Shown here one piece after another: positions 59,288 through 64,000 of a stretch of 64,000 bases of DNA. The position numbers and the translations under genes were made by a program. Below the pieces are notes generated by a model, which ran no database searches, was not told the DNA's origin, and was given only the letters and a program-made list of their open reading frames with translations. Positions within the stretch are counted from its first letter, which is position 1. The number at the start of each line of letters is the position of its first letter. Location of the stretch: NCBI GenBank assembly GCA_977017575.1, contig CDRNVI010000083.1, forward strand, positions 124,001 through 188,000, written 5' to 3'. The stretch is from Paramoeba atlantica (Eukaryota > Discosea).

Positions 59288-59817
59288 TGTACGTAAAAGC
59301 TACAGCAACGACTAATTACGTAATAGGTTCGGGTCTCACGAAATTTTACCTTTATCTTACGGGATAAACCTACCTAGATAATTTTCCTGTTTTCAAAAGT
59401 ATACAAGCAAAGGACTCTTTCAAAATATACAGTATCTCTCTCTTAAAAACAAAATTTTCGTTTCAGAGGACATGTACGCACAACAAAAAAATGAAAACAT
59501 GAATGAGAGAAGTATAAGATAAAAGACAGAAGCAACAAAAAGCAGGCACACCTTACTCAAAAGGAAAACAGAGGAAAGCAAAATCACAAGCTTTGATTGT
59601 AACGAATAAAATTGCATGGAGAAAGTTAGTCACACTCGAAATTTTACAATATCAAATTAATCTGTGTAAAATTTTTAGACTCATACCACGAACTATTGCA
59701 ACTAATGCAATTGATAGGCAAGAAAATAAAGTGAAAAGCAAGCAAACAAAAAATTATACTCATCAGCAAGTGTTACATCTCCATCAGTGCGCACATACGG
59801 TAAAAGCAAGCCAGTTT
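59288..59817. other. Intergenic
   Basis: AT-rich, no repeat. Short plus-strand frames here have no recognisable content. Confidence 0.4.
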
Positions 59818-60231
59818 TCAAAAAATGGTGCGCTTCTCTTGTTCTGCATAGCGACGGTTACAAACTTGCATAAGTTTGTTTAAAGAGGAAATACGCTTCT
59901 TTTCTTCATTGTATGTTTTCATCATGGTCTGATGACGAAACCTTGCTTGAAGGGTATCTCGAAGCGTTACGTTGTGCGGTTTAGTCATATCTAGACCTGT
60001 CTTAGAAGAACGGTTATCGAGACCTTTTGGATACTTGTGAAGAAAAAGAGCAGAAATTGCATTAATCAAAGCTTTGCGCTCGGCATGATTTGATCTATGC
60101 GGGGTAGCGAAGTATAATTTCACAGCCTGTTGTGCGGCTTTTTGGAGAGATTTGAAAGGAACAATCATGCTGCTTTGTGAACTATATACTAGTAAATAAT
60201 CTACGTGAGTAGGTAAGAATATGAGAGGCAT
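59818..60231 (-). CDS. Small basic hypothetical protein
   Basis: I do not recognise this protein. The frame has 137 residues, but the first 21 are hydrophobic and atypical. A start at the Met near 60168 (MIVPFKSLQKAA) gives 116 residues that are basic and helical (AERKALINAISALFLHKYPKG), with a C-terminal coiled-coil-like stretch (MMKTYNEEKKRISSLNKLMQ). Its small, basic, helical character is seen in many kinetoplastid mitochondrial ribosome or complex subunits, but that is only a guess. It lies on the host strand between RPL4 and the FEN-like gene. Confidence 0.5.
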   Translation of the reverse strand: MPLIFLPTHVDYLLVYSSQSSMIVPFKSLQKAAQQAVKLYFATPHRSNHAERKALINAISALFLHKYPKGLDNRSSKTGLDMTKPHNVTLRDTLQARFRHQTMMKTYNEEKKRISSLNKLMQVCNRRYAEQEKRTIF

Positions 60232-60552
60232 ACCTCGTATTATAATCCGTTCGTAAACATTTCGCCATGTTTTTTAGAAATAGCTGTCATACCTTGTACA
60301 AACCATTAGAATAAAATCTGGTTGTATCTAAAACCTTGCCACTCATTATTGCAGATATTATTTGTAGATAACTAAAAAATAACATTGGGAGGGGGGGAAA
60401 ACATTAGACGTCTAAACAAGAAAACTGCGAATCGAATGATGTTTCAAATGTGACAGAAAAAAGGAATTGTTTCCACACGAAAAAAAATATTTCAAAAAAT
60501 TCATAACCATCTTCTCCTACTTTGAGCCTTTCAGCTTTCACACCACCGTTTC
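60232..60552. other. Intergenic
   Basis: No gene. A G run at about 60390 and AT-rich sequence; it contains the 3' UTR of RPL4. Confidence 0.4.
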
Positions 60553-61662
60553 TCACTTCGCAGAGGTTTTCTTGTCTCGCTTTGCCTTCACCTCATGTCG
60601 TCGTCGCTGGTGACGCCCCAACTTGCTCTTTCGCAGCGCACGCTCTGCGACCATGCGGTTATGTTGGCGAACACCGGCATAGGGACTCAACGCCTTCAGA
60701 CTCTTCTTGGGCGCCACCTTCTTCTTTGCCGCCTTCACCTCTTCCTTCTTCGGCTTCAGTACCTCACGAATCTTCACGTTCTCCATCACCCGCTGGATAT
60801 CCCGCTCCGTCACCAACGGCATCGGAAGCTTCCACCCCTTCTTCACCTCACTCTCCGTCTCCCGGGTACCGTAAATCGCATTCAGCCGCGCAAACGCACT
60901 CTGTGTCCAAATCACAAACCGCCCCAAATGCCCCCCTGGCGCCAGCTGCAACAAATTCAAACTCTCCACATTCGCCACCTCCACCCCTCGAATATTCCCA
61001 AACCCCCTACACCCCCCCGCGTTCGCATGCGTCACCAGCAGCGGCCCCCGTCGCGCCACATACCGCCGGTTTCGCCACTTCCCCTTCGTCGGCCGCACGT
61101 GCCGCGACGCCTCCACCTTCTCCACATCGGGGTACGCCCCCACGGCCCTGAGGAACCCCACCGCGTCCCGCGTCCTCCCCAGCCCCCCCACCGCGTCGGA
61201 GACCACCAGCGGGAGCTCCGGGACCCCCTCGACGCGGTGCCCCCGGGAGAGGACCAGCGCGGGGACGGCGGTGGCGGCGAGGGCGCTGCACACCGCGAGC
61301 CGGCGCTGGGCCCGGTTGACGTGGCGGTGCCACCGGCGGAGGGTCTTGGTCGCGGCGAACATGTGGCCCCCGCGGCACATGTTGCCGTGGGCGCCCTGGC
61401 CGCTGCGGTTGGTGCCGCCGCCCCCGGCGCGGGGGATGCGGGCGACGGCGCGGCCGGTGCCCCAGGAGGCGGCGGTGGTGCGGTGGCCCTGGCGCCGGGT
61501 GACGCCGTAGGCCTGGCGGCGGTTCTTCGCGACGTTCGTGTGGACGAAGCGGATGAGGTCGTCGCGGAGGGGGGTGGAAAGGACGGCGGGGGTGGGGGCG
61601 GCGGCGAGGATGGTGGGGGGCGTGGTGGTGTCGAAGACGTGGACGGTGGGGCGGGTGGTCAT
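60553..61662 (-). CDS. RPL4: Large-subunit ribosomal protein L4 (uL4)
   Basis: I start at 61662 (MTTRPTVHVFD) and not at 61866, because the extra 68 residues of the longer frame translate a pyrimidine tract. The protein of 369 residues shows the conserved uL4 run: LRDDLIRFVHTNVAKNRRQA, SWGTGRAVARIPR, GNMCRGGHMFAATKT with the extended loop, RGHRVEGVPELPLV, and RRYVARRGPLLV. The N(I)RGVEVANVESLNL and LAPGGHLGRFVIWT blocks fit closely with kinetoplastid L4. It is a core protein of the 60S exit tunnel. A lysine-rich C-terminal extension is normal. The GC-rich codons, stronger than in neighbours, suggest high expression. Confidence 0.97.
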   Translation of the reverse strand: MTTRPTVHVFDTTTPPTILAAAPTPAVLSTPLRDDLIRFVHTNVAKNRRQAYGVTRRQGHRTTAASWGTGRAVARIPRAGGGGTNRSGQGAHGNMCRGGHMFAATKTLRRWHRHVNRAQRRLAVCSALAATAVPALVLSRGHRVEGVPELPLVVSDAVGGLGRTRDAVGFLRAVGAYPDVEKVEASRHVRPTKGKWRNRRYVARRGPLLVTHANAGGCRGFGNIRGVEVANVESLNLLQLAPGGHLGRFVIWTQSAFARLNAIYGTRETESEVKKGWKLPMPLVTERDIQRVMENVKIREVLKPKKEEVKAAKKKVAPKKSLKALSPYAGVRQHNRMVAERALRKSKLGRHQRRRHEVKAKRDKKTSAK

Positions 61663-61830
61663 GGAAGGGGAGAGAGAGAGAGAGAGAGAGAAAGAGAAAG
61701 AGGTGGAGGAAAGAGAGGAAGGGTGGAGGGAGAGGAGAGGAAGGTGGGGTAGGGGTAGGGGGGTGGGGGTGAAGGAGGGGGGTGGGAAGAAGGGGGGTAA
61801 AGGAAATGAAAGAAGTGTGAAATTAGGGTT
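61663..61830 (-). promoter_or_regulatory. Very long pyrimidine-rich leader of RPL4
   Basis: On the minus strand about 150 bases before the ATG are almost free of purines. They include a CT dinucleotide run (61670-61690) only a few bases from the start. No AG lies in the last 100 bases; the nearest is about 61842. In kinetoplastids such tracts direct trans-splicing. Here the tract may form the 5' UTR itself, similar to pyrimidine-rich leaders of ribosomal protein mRNAs in other eukaryotes. Confidence 0.55.
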
Positions 61831-62163
61831 TTGAGAAAATTCTGTGGATGAGGTTTTAGGGTTCAAGCAGAAGAATAAAACGTTACTTTATATGATTTTA
61901 TGAACCTCCACACAATAAAGAATGAATCAAGAGTGAAGATTACCTAAAACAGGTTTGATGGCATAAATCCATTTTATTTGGATCAGATCTGTCGACTTAG
62001 AATGATAAGAAGCCGAACATAAATCACGTATCTGGTGCAATTCACGGAGAATGGTGCGTATGATATGGTTTCAAGAATCGAGGCGTGGATAAAACGATTT
62101 GTATGACATCCCTTGATGAGAGGACATCCACGGTCCTAGTTTGCGTTACTTGATTTCTTGCTT
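61831..62163. other. Intergenic
   Basis: AT-rich; no gene. It contains two TTAGG(G)TT phrases near 61823-61862 that are not a telomere array. Confidence 0.4.
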
Positions 62164-63381
62164 TCATAGAGTTTTTGGGATATTCTTTTCCAAGGACTTC
62201 TTTTTACGAAGATCTTTCGTACGATTTTGAGCGCCGTGAGTGCGCCTCGTTGCCCCTCGTACTGTCCGAAGTAAATGACAATAACGGACCAAATCGACAT
62301 CGGTGAGCTTTTTCACCTTTCGAAGCACAGCGGGGCTCACACACGGATAGGTAAGGTGCCGGAAAATGGAGTCCTGTTTGCCACGCGCTCCATGTTGCAT
62401 AAGAATTCGTAAGAAGTTCTTTTCGTCAATGGTTTTTGACTTCCTTGCCTTTCGCACAAAATCGGGAACAGGGCAGAATCTCTCGTTTTTGAATAGCGGA
62501 AATTCCTCATGTAGAGTGGAAAGAAGAACGTTATCACGGAATCGCTTATCCATGACATAACGCTCAGGCGACCCGGAACGTACTTCCTTGCTGCATCTCG
62601 GGAGATTGTCCGTTGGATCTCCTTTGAGCGCTTGACATTCGTTCAATCGATCCACCGGCCAGTTGAATGCACGTTCCACCTCGGAACGATTTACAAACCA
62701 CTCGCGATCTCCAGGGCGATAGAGCGCCGTGTTTCGACTTGTAGGAAACAGAGCAAAAACTTGGAATAGATCCTTATCAGTGGAGAACACGGTGGCGTGT
62801 ACTTTTGGACCCAGTCGAGAACGTACCGTATAGATCACATCATCCCCCTCTGCCTGTTTTTTGCCATTCTCAGGGAAAACATTTATCTTCAACGCTTGAC
62901 ACATTTCACGAGCCAGCGCTTGTGCTTGCTGGATGAGCCTTTTATGTTTCTTGCTGCGGGGCTTCTTTTCAAACTTGTATTTTTTGTGAATACCCAAGCG
63001 CCATGGAGCAGGACCCACCTGGTCTAAAGTCACCACCACTTTGTTTAATTTTGCCGATTCCCTATTCCCTGCGGTAAGTTTTTTGGTCACGCACTGTTCG
63101 TGGGGAGGATGTAGTGTGCTCGATTTAAGAAGGAGGATACCAAAGAGAGAAAGTGCGTTGCGTAAATCGCCTGTAGCATACACGTAGCGATGAAGTAGAT
63201 TACTGCCATCTATAATCACAACCCGCTTTTCCGGAATCTTTTTGGGTGTTAGACTAGGTACATCTTTTCGGGGTACACGAATGTGTTGACCAACCCACCT
63301 GGGCGCTGATGTGAAAAGACCACCCTTTGGCTTCAACGAGGGTAAAACCGTGATGTGAGGAAGAAAGGATCGGTTAAGCAT
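62164..63381 (-). CDS. 5'-3' exonuclease / structure-specific endonuclease (FEN superfamily)
   Basis: This 405-residue protein has an N-terminal extension of about 50 basic residues, consistent with a mitochondrial presequence. The nuclease core starts with VVIIDGSNLLHRYVYA (D58). Then come VVVTLDQVG (D120), KKQAEGDDVIYTV (E178, D180, D181), TVFSTDKDLFQV (D202, D204) and ALKGDPTDNLP (D255, D258). All metal ligands of the bacterial Pol I-type 5' nuclease are present. The enzyme removes RNA primers or flaps during replication. The kinetoplastid mitochondrial SSE-1 belongs to this class, and this gene may be its counterpart. The C-terminal 80 residues are lysine-rich. The degenerate relative lies at 57815-59287. 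Confidence 0.88.
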   Translation of the reverse strand: MLNRSFLPHITVLPSLKPKGGLFTSAPRWVGQHIRVPRKDVPSLTPKKIPEKRVVIIDGSNLLHRYVYATGDLRNALSLFGILLLKSSTLHPPHEQCVTKKLTAGNRESAKLNKVVVTLDQVGPAPWRLGIHKKYKFEKKPRSKKHKRLIQQAQALAREMCQALKINVFPENGKKQAEGDDVIYTVRSRLGPKVHATVFSTDKDLFQVFALFPTSRNTALYRPGDREWFVNRSEVERAFNWPVDRLNECQALKGDPTDNLPRCSKEVRSGSPERYVMDKRFRDNVLLSTLHEEFPLFKNERFCPVPDFVRKARKSKTIDEKNFLRILMQHGARGKQDSIFRHLTYPCVSPAVLRKVKKLTDVDLVRYCHLLRTVRGATRRTHGAQNRTKDLRKKKSLEKNIPKTL

Positions 63382-63687
63382 AAAAATATTTTTCCGTATT
63401 TATGGTAATTTGTGTAAAAAGGTTTTCTATTTTTTGTGTTTCTACGCCCCCTAATTTTTCTAAGTGAGCATAAATAAGTACAACATAAATGTAAATTTAG
63501 ACTTACATGTAATTATTGTGTAGTCGCCGTGCACGAGTGTGATATGCATTCTGCAGTCAAAATATTTGCATTGTGTTTGTTCACACGCATTCGTTGCTTT
63601 TCCTTATCCACAAACAATGATGTATCAATGAGCAATGAGAGCCCCACCTTATGTCACATAAGGTGGAGTGTCTTGTGACATAAATAT
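63382..63687. other. Intergenic
   Basis: AT-rich; no gene. TTATGTCACATAAGGTGGAG and its partner CACCTTATGTCACATAAGGTG (63646-63668) form a perfect small palindrome in the 3' UTR region of URM1. Confidence 0.45.
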
Positions 63688-64000
63688 TCATCCTCCGTGC
63701 AGCGTGGAAATAAATGTTACTTTTCCTACACCTTGAGAGATTTCGGCATCCAACCCGCCTACAATTTCCCAATCTACATCGTCAAGAAGTACAAGAATGC
63801 CGGGACGAACAGTGTAAGGGTACGAGTGAACTTTGCTCGTTGTCTTCGAATCCTCAACGTGAGGAACTGCAAACAAATCTCTCTTGGCTTCAAGCCGCTC
63901 TTGTGTAAGCCATGCGATCAGATGACCTACGGTGATTTTTTGAACCGGTTCTTGCAGATTCATTTGTTTTGAAGACACGCAAGAATCAGGTAATAACTGC
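63688..64000 (-). CDS. URM1: Ubiquitin-related modifier 1, N-terminus outside the window
   Basis: The frame ends with TVRPGILVLLDDVDWEIVGG, then a variable loop and FISTLHGG. This is the hallmark end of URM1, with the C-terminal GG that is thiocarboxylated. URM1 is a sulfur carrier for 2-thiolation of tRNA wobble uridines and a protein modifier. The frame is open to the end of the window. No ATG fits the expected length: the in-frame ATG near 63963 would drop the first beta strand. The true start is therefore beyond 64000. A longer-than-usual loop (VPHVEDSKTTSKVHSYP) precedes the RPGI block. Confidence 0.93.
   Translation of the reverse strand, partial: QLLPDSCVSSKQMNLQEPVQKITVGHLIAWLTQERLEAKRDLFAVPHVEDSKTTSKVHSYPYTVRPGILVLLDDVDWEIVGGLDAEISQGVGKVTFISTLHGG

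Noticed and set aside
60595-61752. 385-residue plus-strand frame
   Set aside because: It is a shadow of RPL4, whose sequence is unmistakable on the minus strand.
61823-61862. Telomere-like TTAGGG words
   Set aside because: Only two isolated, imperfect copies in an AT-rich spacer.
61663-61866. N-terminal extension of RPL4 (68 residues)
   Set aside because: It translates a pyrimidine tract into Ser, Leu, Pro and Phe; the conserved protein starts at 61662.

Overview
The window reads as nuclear DNA of a kinetoplastid-type euglenozoan. Three lines of evidence agree. (1) A spliced-leader (SL) RNA sequence lies on the minus strand at about 9067-8966. It has the diagnostic CAGTTTCTGTAC block and a TTG|GTATGAG exon/intron junction. 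(2) Every gene that looks like a host gene is a single uninterrupted reading frame on the minus strand (URM1, 5'-3' exonuclease, ribosomal protein L4, COA5, PPEF phosphatase, Pol kappa and others). This is the layout of one polycistronic transcription unit read from 64000 towards 1. (3) A tyrosine-recombinase retrotransposon has the gag / recombinase / RT-RNase H order known from trypanosome VIPER elements. No cis introns are needed to explain any gene. The species cannot be named. The long transposon-filled gaps are unlike the compact genomes of Leishmania or Trypanosoma.

Layout. 1.2-7.8 kb: LRR protein, DNA polymerase kappa, PPEF-type phosphatase. 7.8-26 kb: no host gene. This part holds the SL-headed retroposon, PIF/Harbinger, foldback and TIR elements, a tetranucleotide array, the VIPER-like retrotransposon, and a run of four TIR elements abutting at TA dinucleotides. 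26.3-29.3 kb: a 1006-residue protein with repeated HMG-box-like segments. 29.5-34.8 kb: Tc1/mariner and Merlin relics and MITEs. 34.8-37 kb: a hypothetical gene and a zinc-ribbon gene whose start abuts a TIR element. 37-45.4 kb: TIR elements (one carrying a Ulp1-type protease and a helix-turn-helix protein), a plus-strand zinc-finger pseudogene and a hAT relic. 45.8-64 kb: a dense host array containing COA5, a hypothetical, a broken LRR gene, a hypothetical, a CID/CCCH/RanBP2 RNA-processing protein, a CxxCxGxG protein, a degenerate FEN-like protein, a small hypothetical, RPL4, an intact FEN-like exonuclease and URM1.

How it fits together. The host genes are unrelated in function, as expected where co-transcription is not regulation; trans-splicing and polyadenylation would separate them. 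Some starts are preceded by long pyrimidine tracts on the sense strand (RPL4, Pol kappa). The mobile fraction is remarkably uniform at its ends: many families begin TA-C(A/C/T)GT, often followed by a C tract, and are flanked by TA, which suggests a shared Tc1/mariner-like mobilisation. The same GC-rich hairpin around GGCGCCGCTTCGCGGCGCC recurs in otherwise different elements.
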